A stretch of 64,000 nt of DNA from Kocuria rosea subsp. polaris (lineage in GTDB: Bacteria; Actinomycetota; Actinomycetes; Actinomycetales; Micrococcaceae): the NCBI GenBank assembly GCA_023896275.1, contig MLDA01000003.1, forward strand, positions 143,034 through 207,033. The letters are read 5' to 3'. A program made the translations under genes and the position numbers. Positions within the stretch are counted from its first letter, which is position 1. Every line of letters starts with the position of its first letter. The notes under the pieces were generated by a model. That model made no database searches, was not told the origin of the DNA, and saw only the letters and a list, made by a program, of their open reading frames with translations. Below, in pieces: positions 41,130-51,558 of this stretch.

Positions 41130-41759
41130 ATGGAAGTGCAGACCGTCGTGGCGTTTTGGATGGTGTCGCTGCTTTTCGTCGTGACGCCGGGCGCGGACTG
41201 GGCCTATGCCCTGAGCGCTGGTATCCGGCACCGGTCGGTGGCGCCCGCGGTGGGTGGCCTGCTCGCGGGGCACCTCGCCGTCGTCGCACTCGTCGCGGCG
41301 GGCGTGGGTGCGCTCCTGCAGGCGCATCCGTGGGCCCTGACGACCCTCACTGCGGCCGGGTGTGTCTACTTGGTCTGGCTCGGGATCGCGGTGCTCGCCC
41401 GCCCGGCGGTCCCGCGGGTGCACGACGGCGCCCAGCCACCGGGAGCGGTCGGCGTGCCGCGGCAGATCCTCGCCGGGGCCGGGATCAGCGGCCTGAACCC
41501 CAAAGTGTTCCTGCTCTTCGTCGCGCTGCTCCCGCAGTTCACCGACGCCTCGACCGGGTGGCCCGTCGCGGGGCAGATCGGAGCGCTCGGGCTCGTACAC
41601 GTCGTTGGGTGCGGCGTGGTCTACGCCTCCGTGGGCCTCGCTGCGCGCCGCGTCCTGGGCGCCCGTCCGACGGCGGCGCGGGTCGTCTCGCGGGTCTCCG
41701 GCGCCGCCATGGTCGCGGTGGGAATCGTGCTCTTCGTCGAGCGGGTCGCGCTCGGCTGA
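41130..41759 (+). CDS. LysE/RhtB family amino acid exporter
   Basis: The 209-residue product has about six transmembrane segments and the family N-terminal motif TPGADWAYALSAGIRHRS. A second conserved patch, GLNPKVFLLFVALLPQF, lies in the middle. Family members export amino acids such as lysine, threonine or branched-chain amino acids when they accumulate. The divergent Lrp gene is its probable regulator. Substrate is not decided by sequence. Confidence 0.87.
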   Translation: MEVQTVVAFWMVSLLFVVTPGADWAYALSAGIRHRSVAPAVGGLLAGHLAVVALVAAGVGALLQAHPWALTTLTAAGCVYLVWLGIAVLARPAVPRVHDGAQPPGAVGVPRQILAGAGISGLNPKVFLLFVALLPQFTDASTGWPVAGQIGALGLVHVVGCGVVYASVGLAARRVLGARPTAARVVSRVSGAAMVAVGIVLFVERVALG

Positions 41760-41894
41760 CCGCGGCTGCCGCGCGGCTTCGGGGGGAGCCGCGGGACGGG
41801 CCGGGCAACCCTCAGGGACTCGCGTAGTGCCGATGTCGCATGACCCCTGCCCGCCGGAATGCGCTTGCTGATAGCTTCCTGAGCATCGACCGGC

Positions 41895-41910
41895 GGTGAT
41901 GTGCATCACA
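41895..41910. promoter_or_regulatory. Crp/GlxR-like binding site upstream of the pectin genes
   Basis: GGTGA-TGTGCA-TCACA matches the Crp/GlxR consensus TGTGA-N6-TCACA with one mismatch, and the inner GTGATG/CATCAC pairs perfectly. It lies 95 bp upstream of the pectate lyase start, where a cAMP-responsive regulator could impose catabolite control. No other obvious feature is seen between 41760 and 42004. Confidence 0.5.
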
Positions 41911-42004
41911 CGCTTTTCGCGCCCGGTGGGGCGGGCGCTGCGGGAGCCCTGTCACGAGCGGCTGGTCGCTGGCTACAGACATTCCAACGATGGAAGAAGT
42001 GAGC

Positions 42005-43381
42005 ATGCGAAGCAACAGCACAATTAGGACCACAGGCGTGGTGGGCGCGACGCTCTCAGTGGCCCTCGTCGCCGCCACGGTGGCGGCGGGCGCGGCCGGC
42101 GCGGCGCCGAACGGGCAGGCGAGCGCGACCGGTCAGACGGCCGGCGTCGCCCTCGAGCGGCAGGTGCTCGGCGAGAACGACGGTTGGGGCTCGGCGGGCA
42201 CCGGCACCACGGGTGGCGCCGAGGCCGCCAGCGAGAACGTGTTCGACGTCGGCTCCCGGGCGGAGCTGCTCGCCGCCCTAGGCGCCGGGGACGCCCCGAA
42301 GATCATCCGGGTGCACGGCGTGATCGACGGCAACGAGGGCCCTGACGGGCTCCCGCAGTCCTGTGACGCCTACGCGGCGGGCACCGGCTTCGATTTCGAG
42401 GACTACCTCGAGGCCTACGCGCCCCAGAACTGGGGTTGGGACGCCGAGCCGGCCGGGGCGCTCGAGGAGGCCCGTCGGGCGGCGGCGATCAACCAGCGGA
42501 ACTGGATCCGCTGGGACATCCCGTCGAACACCACGATCGTCGGTGCCGACGCCGACGCCGGAATCACGGGCGCCGCGCTGCGCATCAACGGGCAGCGCAA
42601 CGTGATCGTCCGGAATCTGACGATCAGCGACTCCCGCGACTGCTTCCCGGGCTGGGATCCCACGGACGGCTCGAGCGGGAACTGGAACAGCGAGTACGAC
42701 CTGCTGCAGATCATCAACGGCGCCGAGAACGTCTGGCTGGACCACAACACGTTCACCGACGCCCCGAACTTCGACGATGAGTTGCCCGAGTACTTCGGCC
42801 GCACGTTTCAGGTGCACGACGGCGCGGTCGACGTCACCAACGGCTCGAACTTCGTGACCATGTCCTACAACCGCTTCGAGGATCACGACAAGCTCATGCT
42901 CATCGGCTCCACGGACTCGCCGACGCGCGGCGACCCCGGCAAGCTCAAGGTCACGATCCATCACAACGTCTTCAAGGACATCGGCCAGCGCGCCCCGCGC
43001 GTCCGCTACGGCCAGGTGGACGTCTACAACAACCACTTCGTCGTCACGGACGATTCGCCCGTGCCCTACGGGTACCTGTTCGGCGCCGGCGTGGAATCGC
43101 ACCTGCACGCCACGGACAACGCGATCACCGGCGATGTCGACGCCTCCACGGTCATCAAGAACTGGAAGGGCGACGCCGTGTTCACGGACGGCAACATCCT
43201 CAACGGCAAGAGCGTCGACCTGCTCGCCGCCCACAACAACGCTGTCGGCGCTGACCAGCAGCTAGCCCGCGATGACTCCTGGACGCCCGAGCGCCGCACC
43301 ACGGTGCACGCGGCGCAGGCGATCCCGGGCCTGCTCGCCACGGGCACGGGCCCGATCTTCACCGCAGGGGAGGCGCGCTGA
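42005..43381 (+). CDS. Secreted pectate lyase, polysaccharide lyase family 1
   Basis: The 458-residue product has a signal peptide (about 8-35) and a right-handed beta-helix domain. Conserved PL1 elements are GQRNVIVRNLTISD, VWLDHNTF (the vWiDH region, with a calcium-ligand aspartate), SYNRFEDHDKLMLIGS and RAPRVRYGQVDVYNNHF with the catalytic arginine. It cleaves polygalacturonate by beta-elimination outside the cell. ATG at 42005 is preferred over 41990 because GAAGAAG lies five bases upstream. Its stop overlaps the next start (TGATG). Confidence 0.92.
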   Translation: MRSNSTIRTTGVVGATLSVALVAATVAAGAAGAAPNGQASATGQTAGVALERQVLGENDGWGSAGTGTTGGAEAASENVFDVGSRAELLAALGAGDAPKIIRVHGVIDGNEGPDGLPQSCDAYAAGTGFDFEDYLEAYAPQNWGWDAEPAGALEEARRAAAINQRNWIRWDIPSNTTIVGADADAGITGAALRINGQRNVIVRNLTISDSRDCFPGWDPTDGSSGNWNSEYDLLQIINGAENVWLDHNTFTDAPNFDDELPEYFGRTFQVHDGAVDVTNGSNFVTMSYNRFEDHDKLMLIGSTDSPTRGDPGKLKVTIHHNVFKDIGQRAPRVRYGQVDVYNNHFVVTDDSPVPYGYLFGAGVESHLHATDNAITGDVDASTVIKNWKGDAVFTDGNILNGKSVDLLAAHNNAVGADQQLARDDSWTPERRTTVHAAQAIPGLLATGTGPIFTAGEAR

Positions 43382-45294
43382 TGGGCATCGCGACGCTCTC
43401 CCGCCGCGCGATCCTGCGCACCCTCACCCTCGCCGCTGGCACCGCCGCGGTGAGCGCCACCGGCGCCGCCGCGTGGGCGGCACCCGTCCCGGCGGGCACG
43501 ACGACGGCGGGGGCCGCCGTCGTACCCGCCACCACCTCGCGTGGAGCCCGCGCGACGAGCACCGTGTTCGTGGTCGGCGACTCGACCGCAAGCGCCTACG
43601 AGCACGGGATCCGGCCGCGCACGGGGTGGGGTCAATCGCTCGCGCTGCTCGTGGGACCGAAGACCGAGGTGTTCGACTACGCGTGGTCCGGCGCGTCGTC
43701 GAAAAGCTTCGCCGACGCGGGAAAGCTGGACACGGTCTTGGCGATGATGGCGCCCGGGGACACCCTGTTGATCTCCTTCGGGCACAACGATTCGAAGACC
43801 ACCGACCCGGAGCGCGGAACCGACCCCGACACCACGTACAAGGCCTACCTGCGGCGCTACATCGACGGGGCACGGGCCGCCGGCGGGCACCCGGTGCTCG
43901 TCACGCCGGTCGAGCGGCGGCGGTTCGACGCGGCGGGCGCCGCGCGGTCGACACACGGCGAGTACCCGCGGGCGATGCGCGAACTGGCCGCGGCCACGGG
44001 GACGCCCCTCGTGGATCTGACCGAATCCTCGCGCGCGCTGTGGCAGGAGCTCGGGCCCGAGGGCACCTTGACCCACTTCTTGCACCTCGAGCCCGGCGCG
44101 CACCCGCAGTTCCCCGAGGGGGCGGAGGACAACACGCACTTCCATGCGGTCGGCGCGCTGGCCGTGGCGCGGCTCGTCGCGACCGAACTCGTGGCTCAGG
44201 GCATCGTCAAGGGCAGCGCCTTCACGCGGATCGACGCCGAGGTCGACCCGATGACCGAAACCTACTGGCCGCCGGAACGCCCGGTGGATGCCCCCGAATT
44301 CATCGACGTCGGGCCCGGCGGGGACTTCACCTCGGTCCAGGCCGCCGTCGACGCGGTGCCGGCGAACAGTTCGCAGCGGACGATCATCCGCATCGCCCCG
44401 GGTGAGTACCGCGAGGTCGTGCGCGTGCGCTCACCCAAGCAGCGCGTCACGTTCCTCGGCGCGGGTGCTGGCCCCGCGGACACGGTCCTGGTGTTCGACA
44501 ACGCCTCCGGCACGCCGCTGCCGGACGGCGGCGGAACGTACGGGACCACGGGCAGCGCGTCGACTCGGGTCGACGCCGCGTACTTTCACGCGGAGAACCT
44601 CACGTTCGCCAACGACTTCGACCCGGCCGCCAACCCGCAGATCACGAACACGCAGGCGGTCGCGCTCCTGCTCGCCGCAGACTTGTGCGTGTTGCGGAAC
44701 GTGCGTTTTCTCGGCCGCCAGGACACGCTCTACGTGAACTCGCCGCAGCGTGACGAGCAGGCGCGATACTTCATCGATTCCTGCTACGTCGAGGGCGATG
44801 TGGACTTCGTCTTCGGGCGCGGTACGGCCGTGTTCAACGAATGTCACGTCGCCTCCCTGGATCGCGGTTCGGCGACGAACAACGGGTACGTGACCGCCTC
44901 GAGCATCGACCAGCAGTTTGCGCATGGCTATCTGTTCGACCGCTGCCGGTTCACCTCGGAGGCGGCCCGCGGGACGGTTCACCTGGGCCGCCCGTGGCAC
45001 CCGGGCGGGGACCCGGAGGCGATTGCCCAGGTCCTGGTGCGGGACTCGTGGCTGGACCGCCACATCAAGGTGGCCCCGTGGGCGGACATGAGCGGTTTCT
45101 CGTGGCGCGATGCCCGCTTCGCCGAGTACGCCAACCGCGGCCCGGGAGCTGCGACCGGACCGGACCGGCCGCAGCTCCCGGCGGGCCAGGCGTCCGAGTA
45201 CACCGCGGCCGCCTACCTGCGGGCGGGCGACGGGTGGGCCCCGCAGCTGGCCGGCTCGACGGCGGACAGCACGGCGCTGCTCAGTCATGCGTAG
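43381..45294 (+). CDS. Fused SGNH acetylesterase (CE12-like) and pectin methylesterase (CE8)
   Basis: The 637-residue product has a Tat-type signal (SRRAILR, then a hydrophobic stretch) and two enzyme domains. Residues about 60-290 are an SGNH esterase of the rhamnogalacturonan acetylesterase type, with nucleophile Ser68 in GDSTAS, the GHND block and D250-x2-H253 in DNTHF. Residues about 305-610 are a CE8 pectinesterase with GRQDTLY (Gln447/Asp448), DFVFG (Asp475) and GRPW. Together they would remove acetyl and methyl groups from pectin. The gene is coupled to the pectate lyase by a one-base overlap. Confidence 0.9.
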   Translation: MGIATLSRRAILRTLTLAAGTAAVSATGAAAWAAPVPAGTTTAGAAVVPATTSRGARATSTVFVVGDSTASAYEHGIRPRTGWGQSLALLVGPKTEVFDYAWSGASSKSFADAGKLDTVLAMMAPGDTLLISFGHNDSKTTDPERGTDPDTTYKAYLRRYIDGARAAGGHPVLVTPVERRRFDAAGAARSTHGEYPRAMRELAAATGTPLVDLTESSRALWQELGPEGTLTHFLHLEPGAHPQFPEGAEDNTHFHAVGALAVARLVATELVAQGIVKGSAFTRIDAEVDPMTETYWPPERPVDAPEFIDVGPGGDFTSVQAAVDAVPANSSQRTIIRIAPGEYREVVRVRSPKQRVTFLGAGAGPADTVLVFDNASGTPLPDGGGTYGTTGSASTRVDAAYFHAENLTFANDFDPAANPQITNTQAVALLLAADLCVLRNVRFLGRQDTLYVNSPQRDEQARYFIDSCYVEGDVDFVFGRGTAVFNECHVASLDRGSATNNGYVTASSIDQQFAHGYLFDRCRFTSEAARGTVHLGRPWHPGGDPEAIAQVLVRDSWLDRHIKVAPWADMSGFSWRDARFAEYANRGPGAATGPDRPQLPAGQASEYTAAAYLRAGDGWAPQLAGSTADSTALLSHA

Positions 45295-45375
45295 GTTCGG
45301 CCGCGCCTGAGCAGCCCCGCGCCAGAGGAGAGGGGTACGATGTCGCCGCGCACCGGCGTCGTGCCCCTCACTGTG

Positions 45376-46458
45376 TCAGGTCGACTGCAAGCGACCATGC
45401 TTGCGTTGGCATTCGGTACAAACTTCTAGGCTCTCGTGATCAGCGATCGGCACGAACCAGTAGCCACACAGGCTGAAAACAGGGTCTCCAGACACCACAG
45501 CACGAACGATTCTGTTCTTACGCGTGTAGTGGGCCCGCAGGCCGATACGCAGCTCGAGGTTAACTTGGTCCGGCTCGATTTCTTGAGACGAAACGAGTTG
45601 ATTTGCTGCTAGTACGGTGTCTTCGGACACTACGGCGGAAAAGATGTAGTCTTCGCCGGCGACAGTCGATCTCCACGCCTCCGCATCGGATTCGATTACT
45701 GCTCGTGCGGTTTGGATTGCGAGGTCAAGATGCTGGATTCGCGAGCGATCCAGAGAGGAAACGTGAAGAAATACTTCGTAGGTGGTGGTTCCTTCGAGTT
45801 CGACGCTCTCGGCCGAGATGTGGAGTACTCCAATGGGATGGTGGTCTACCTCGCGCCGGGTGGGTGAACTGAGTGATACGGATCCTTCTTTGCCGGTGCG
45901 GACCGTTTCGCATACGAGCGCCAATGTTGCGTACGCGACCTGCAATTTCCAGGCGTCGAGTGCGTTGATCTTAGACTCGACACTTTCGACCTTCCTGTCC
46001 TCTGGGCGAGGAAGAAAGCGCTCAACTTCGTCCCGAGCATCCGACATGAACTTGGTGTAGAAGTCACTCCGGTCGCCATCGCGGCGTCGCCCGGCAGCGC
46101 AAAGCCACACCTGCGAGGGGCCTACGATCGAGTGGTCGGTGGCGGCTCCACGCCACTGCTGTGTCTTCATTTTCCACCAATGCGGATCTGACAATCCTGA
46201 GATGCTCTCCCGGCTTAAGTCTCCGCTCGTTTCATGGAAAGAACCAGCGAAGGTGCGGACGAGGGGATGCTCGAGGAGTCCCAGTCGAGGCAACGCACGA
46301 ATCTGATCGGCCATCTCGGAGTCTTTGCCGTTTCCCGCGGCGACGCGCTTGGCAAGGGCGTCAAGTTCTTGCAGGGCTCGGCGCTGTGAAGCTTCACGCC
46401 AGTCGTCGGTTAAATCCTCAATGAGGCAGCGAAGCGTCACGCGGTGATCCATAGGCAT
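45376..46458 (-). CDS. Protein of unknown function with a C-terminal zinc-ribbon-like end
   Basis: I do not recognise a named family for most of this 360-residue protein. The last 30 residues, CGYWFVPIADHESLEVCTEC, resemble the end of small actinobacterial DUF3039 proteins (C-x3-W-x-P ... C-x2-C), probably a metal-binding knuckle. The body is soluble and mixed alpha/beta, with no signal peptide or transmembrane helix. Its GC content is clearly lower than that of flanking genes, and many third positions are A or T. It follows the excisionase-type regulator gene by 34 bp on the same strand and probably forms a two-gene unit with it. ATG 46452 is an alternative start. Confidence 0.6.
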   Translation of the reverse strand: MPMDHRVTLRCLIEDLTDDWREASQRRALQELDALAKRVAAGNGKDSEMADQIRALPRLGLLEHPLVRTFAGSFHETSGDLSRESISGLSDPHWWKMKTQQWRGAATDHSIVGPSQVWLCAAGRRRDGDRSDFYTKFMSDARDEVERFLPRPEDRKVESVESKINALDAWKLQVAYATLALVCETVRTGKEGSVSLSSPTRREVDHHPIGVLHISAESVELEGTTTYEVFLHVSSLDRSRIQHLDLAIQTARAVIESDAEAWRSTVAGEDYIFSAVVSEDTVLAANQLVSSQEIEPDQVNLELRIGLRAHYTRKNRIVRAVVSGDPVFSLCGYWFVPIADHESLEVCTECQRKHGRLQST

Positions 46459-46492
46459 GGGCTAATGCTACTGAATTTCCGGAGGGTTCTGG

Positions 46493-46891
46493 CTAATCCA
46501 TGGAGTCGATGATGTCGTTCTCCATAGACGCGCGCGAAGCAATGGACTTCGCGTCGGCAGCCCGGAAAGCGTTCACGGCCCGCATGTATGAACGCACGTC
46601 AGACATCAGGATGCGCCGATCTCGCTGTCCGACAACGTGGAAAGGTAGCGCACCTGCGTCCAGGAGTTTGTAGACGTGAGTTCGGCTAATTCCCAATAGC
46701 TTGCCAACCTGGGAGGGGGTGAGCTGGTCGTCGTCGCGGGCTACGGTGACGTCGACGCCCTCCGAAATTCCCTCTGACAAAGTGCTCAGGGCGCTGGCAA
46801 GGGGCGAATCCTTGGGGAGTGACGACTGCAGCTTGGCCAACTCGCTCATTTCGGCAGAGGTGACAGTCGCGCTGTTAAGTGTGGTTGTCAT
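46493..46891 (-). CDS. Excisionase/antitoxin-type helix-turn-helix protein
   Basis: The 132-residue product has a MerR/excisionase-like helix-turn-helix (about 55-105, LTPSQVGKLLGISRTHVYKLLDAGALPFHVVG, with RRILMSDVRSYM following). This class is common as antitoxins or regulators upstream of PIN-domain or other toxin genes. Here the downstream partner is an unrelated 360-residue protein. The promoter side carries four GTGTCA repeats (46895-46948) that could be its binding sites. Lower GC than flanking genes suggests transfer. Confidence 0.75.
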   Translation of the reverse strand: MTTTLNSATVTSAEMSELAKLQSSLPKDSPLASALSTLSEGISEGVDVTVARDDDQLTPSQVGKLLGISRTHVYKLLDAGALPFHVVGQRDRRILMSDVRSYMRAVNAFRAADAKSIASRASMENDIIDSMD

Positions 46892-46894
46892 GGT

Positions 46895-46948
46895 GTGTCA
46901 GGCTCTCTTGGGGTGTCAGCTGCCAACAGCTAAGTGTCACAAGTGTCA
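46895..46948. repeat. Four GTGTCA direct repeats upstream of the regulator
   Basis: GTGTCA occurs at 46895-46900, 46913-46918, 46934-46939 and 46943-46948, all in the same orientation. AGCTG-CCAA-CAGCT (46918-46931) forms an inverted repeat between the second and third. Direct repeats next to the start codon of an HTH gene often serve as cooperative autoregulatory operators. Confidence 0.55.
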
Positions 46949-47127
46949 CCCGCATGGAGGAGGTAAGTCAAATTCGCGCGCATCTTGCGCATCTTGTTCG
47001 TCGGTTCTGTGCCGTACCTCGCGCCGAGTGACGTCCCACGCAACGCACTGCCGCTGCGGTGCGCACGTCGATACTGTGGAAAGCCAGCAGGCTGTTCGGG
47101 CCGGCCGAAACGGAGGAGGAGCTGATC

Positions 47128-47550
47128 ATGGCCGAGAGGGGCGACATCTCGTTCCACACCCGCAAGTGGGTGCGTCCCGAGGACCTGAACGCGAACGGCA
47201 CGCTCTTCGGCGGGTCGCTGCTGCGCTGGATCGACGAGGAGGCCGCGATCTACGCGATCATCCAGCTCGGCAACGGGCACGCCGTCACCAAGTACATGTC
47301 GGAGATCAACTTTGTCAGCTCCGCCAAGCAGGGCGACCTGATCGAGATGGGGCTGACCGCAACTCACTTCGGCCGCACGTCGCTGACGATGCGGGCGGAG
47401 GTCCGGAACATGTTCACGCGCCAGTCGATCCTGACGATCGAGAAGCTCGTGTTCGTGAACCTGGGCGAGGACGGCCTGCCCGCCCCGCATGGCTACACCG
47501 AGATCACCTACACGCGAGACCGTGTCCCGCGCCAGCACCTGAGCGACTGA
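47128..47550 (+). CDS. Acyl-CoA thioesterase, hotdog fold (YciA/YkhA-like)
   Basis: The 140-residue product shows the hotdog acyl-CoA hydrolase pattern: LNANGTLFGGSLLRWIDEEAAIYA, with the catalytic acidic residue in the helix, and MSEINFVSSAKQGDLIEMG. It hydrolyses acyl-CoA to free acid and CoA in the cytosol. ATG at 47128 with GGAGGA eight to ten bases upstream is preferred over the longer frame from 47059. It stands alone and ends in a strong terminator. Confidence 0.85.
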   Translation: MAERGDISFHTRKWVRPEDLNANGTLFGGSLLRWIDEEAAIYAIIQLGNGHAVTKYMSEINFVSSAKQGDLIEMGLTATHFGRTSLTMRAEVRNMFTRQSILTIEKLVFVNLGEDGLPAPHGYTEITYTRDRVPRQHLSD

Positions 47551-47565
47551 GGCAACGCACAAGGA

Positions 47566-47603
47566 GGTGTCCCGCGGCGACCGACCGGTCGCCGCGGGAC
47601 ACC
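47566..47603. terminator. Terminator after the thioesterase gene
   Basis: GGTGTCCCGCGGCGACCG (47566-47583) pairs perfectly over 18 bp with 47586-47603, with only two bases in the loop as drawn. CCCTTC follows. Confidence 0.75.
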
Positions 47604-47627
47604 CCCTTCACGTGTGCGCTGCGCGGT

Positions 47628-47720
47628 TCAGCGGCCGTCCTTGGCCACCAACTCCCGCAGCCGGGCCCGGCGGAGCAGCTTGAACTCCGGATCCTGACGC
47701 AGCTCGATGACCAGGGGCCC
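47628..47720 (-). pseudogene. Possible gene remnant (about 30 codons, no start)
   Basis: On the minus strand the frame ends at a TGA (47630-47628). It reads ...LVIELRQDPEFKLLRRARLRELVAKDGR with codon use typical of real genes here (third positions almost all G or C). No start codon precedes it before it runs out of phase into the end of the efflux gene. It could be the 3' end of a lost gene or a small frame started in an unusual way. The parent is not recognised. Confidence 0.3.
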
Positions 47721-47737
47721 GACGGTGGTGAGCGGGC

Positions 47738-50012
<2,275 letters not shown>

Positions 50013-50013
50013 G

Positions 50014-50031
50014 TAGTGCAGTTTTGCACTA
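50014..50031. promoter_or_regulatory. TetR-type operator
   Basis: TAGTGCA (50014-50020) and TGCACTA (50025-50031) form a perfect seven-base inverted repeat around GTTT. Further half-site-like sequences TTGCACTA (49997-50004) and GGTGCAA (50042-50048) flank it on both sides. It lies directly upstream of the TetR start codon. Confidence 0.7.
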
Positions 50032-50111
50032 TCTAGTTCATGGTGCAAGATTGAGTGGTAGGGATCACGCGGACCCCGTCCGTCTCACCAGCGGCGCGAC
50101 GGCGGTTCCTC

Positions 50112-51419
50112 CTAGACCAGCCGGCCCGCCGCCGCGACGGCTGCAGCCGCCGAGCGCGAACCGACGCCGAGCTTCCGGTAGATCTGCGTCAAGTGGAACT
50201 TGACCGTGTTCTCGCTGATGAATAACTCCTGGGCGATCTGTCGGTTCTTCTTGCCGTGCACCACCAGCCGCAAGACGTCGCGCTCCCGCGGGGCGAGGTT
50301 CCACTCGTCGACCGCTTCGGACCGCGAGGCGTCGATCGGCAACCTGACATCGAGTTCGGTGCCCCAGCCGGGCACCTGCTTCACAGCGACCTCGCCGCCG
50401 AGGGCCGCCACGTTCGCCTGGGCCTGATGCAGGCCCGGGGTCGTGGAGTCGAACGCGCCGGGCCCGTCGTCGCGGATGTTGATCAGCAGGTTCTTCCCGT
50501 CGCAATCCCACTGCACACGCACGCGGGAGATGTCCTCCTGCTCATTCATGGCGAGCACCGCGCTCCGGACGATGGAGCGGGCCGCGTGCGCGATCTCCCC
50601 GGGCAGGGCCCGGCCCTTCGCGGGCGGCTCGATGAACTGGACGTCCAGACGCCCGTACTGGGTCAGCGGTCGCAGGTCCGTGCGCAGGCGAGAGAAAGCG
50701 CTGACCACGGGTTCCTCCGAGAGGGCCATCATGACGTCGCTGGCCGTGCGTGTGCGCACCAGGGCGGACGAGGCCAGGTCGGTGGCCGACACGCGAGTCC
50801 GCCGGTCGTCCAGATCGCGGCTGCGCAGGACCGCCAAGAGGGACTCGAGGTCCGTCGCGTGACGTTCCGTCAGCTCCGTCGTGACGCGGACGCGTTCGGT
50901 CGACACGGCGTTCGCGTCCACCAGCTCGGCCGGGGACGCGCCGTCCACCTGCCGCCGGATGCTGGTGGCCGTGATCTCCCAGAGGCCCTGAATCAGGGTG
51001 CCGGCCGGAGGTGCGGGAGCGGCCCCCGTCCCGCACAGGGCCAGCACCGCGCCGGTGGCCGCTTCCCACGCTCGGACGTCACGTTCGCGGCCGGCGAGCA
51101 CGGCACTGCGGATCTCTTCCCCGTCACGCAGACGACGACGGATCGCGTCCATCTCTAGAACGGTCACCTTCTCAGTGATCTCCGGGTCCCCGGCCTTCTT
51201 CTGCGGTCGCCCCGTGCAGTCCTGGGTGAGGATGACCAGTGCCTGGTGGGGGAGGCTGGCGGCGACCGCGTCACTCAACGCGGCGGCGATCGTCGACAGG
51301 GGCGCCTCGACGATCCGCGCGATCGCGGAGACCAGCCGGAGCTGCGCCGCATCGTCACCACCATCGCGCTCGCCGGGGGCTCCGTTGTCGGGCCTCGCCG
51401 GGGGCCGAAGTGAAGTCAT
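50112..51419 (-). CDS. LuxR-type regulator with sensor-kinase-like ATPase domain
   Basis: The 435-residue protein has an N-terminal sensory region (about 25-230), a HATPase-like domain (about 280-365, with RDDGPGAFD and GWGTELDVRLPI resembling the nucleotide-binding boxes) and a C-terminal LuxR helix-turn-helix (about 372-430, LAPRERDVLRLVVHGKKNRQIAQELFISENTVKFHL). No conserved phospho-accepting histidine is obvious. It is divergent from hxlB-hxlA with 139 bp between starts and probably controls formaldehyde fixation. ATG at 51419 is chosen; the frame upstream is a shadow of hxlB. Confidence 0.82.
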   Translation of the reverse strand: MTSLRPPARPDNGAPGERDGGDDAAQLRLVSAIARIVEAPLSTIAAALSDAVAASLPHQALVILTQDCTGRPQKKAGDPEITEKVTVLEMDAIRRRLRDGEEIRSAVLAGRERDVRAWEAATGAVLALCGTGAAPAPPAGTLIQGLWEITATSIRRQVDGASPAELVDANAVSTERVRVTTELTERHATDLESLLAVLRSRDLDDRRTRVSATDLASSALVRTRTASDVMMALSEEPVVSAFSRLRTDLRPLTQYGRLDVQFIEPPAKGRALPGEIAHAARSIVRSAVLAMNEQEDISRVRVQWDCDGKNLLINIRDDGPGAFDSTTPGLHQAQANVAALGGEVAVKQVPGWGTELDVRLPIDASRSEAVDEWNLAPRERDVLRLVVHGKKNRQIAQELFISENTVKFHLTQIYRKLGVGSRSAAAAVAAAGRLV

Positions 51420-51452
51420 AGTCCAACAGTATGGTCGGCACCGGCGGCGCTG

Positions 51453-51491
51453 CCCACCCGTTCGGGTAGCGGATCGAGCACAACGGGTGGG
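51453..51491. promoter_or_regulatory. Ten-base inverted repeat in the hxlB/LuxR divergent promoter
   Basis: CCCACCCGTT (51453-51462) and AACGGGTGGG (51482-51491) are perfect inverted copies separated by 19 bases. The second CCCGTT/CGGGTA pairing (51457-51467) gives a smaller nested dyad. It is midway between the two divergent starts, a likely binding site for the LuxR-type regulator. Confidence 0.6.
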
Positions 51492-51558
51492 TACCGGCGG
51501 AGCGCGGTTGCGGTGGGATGGGTGAACCATCGAAACACCGAACCGGAAGGAGTCCTCC

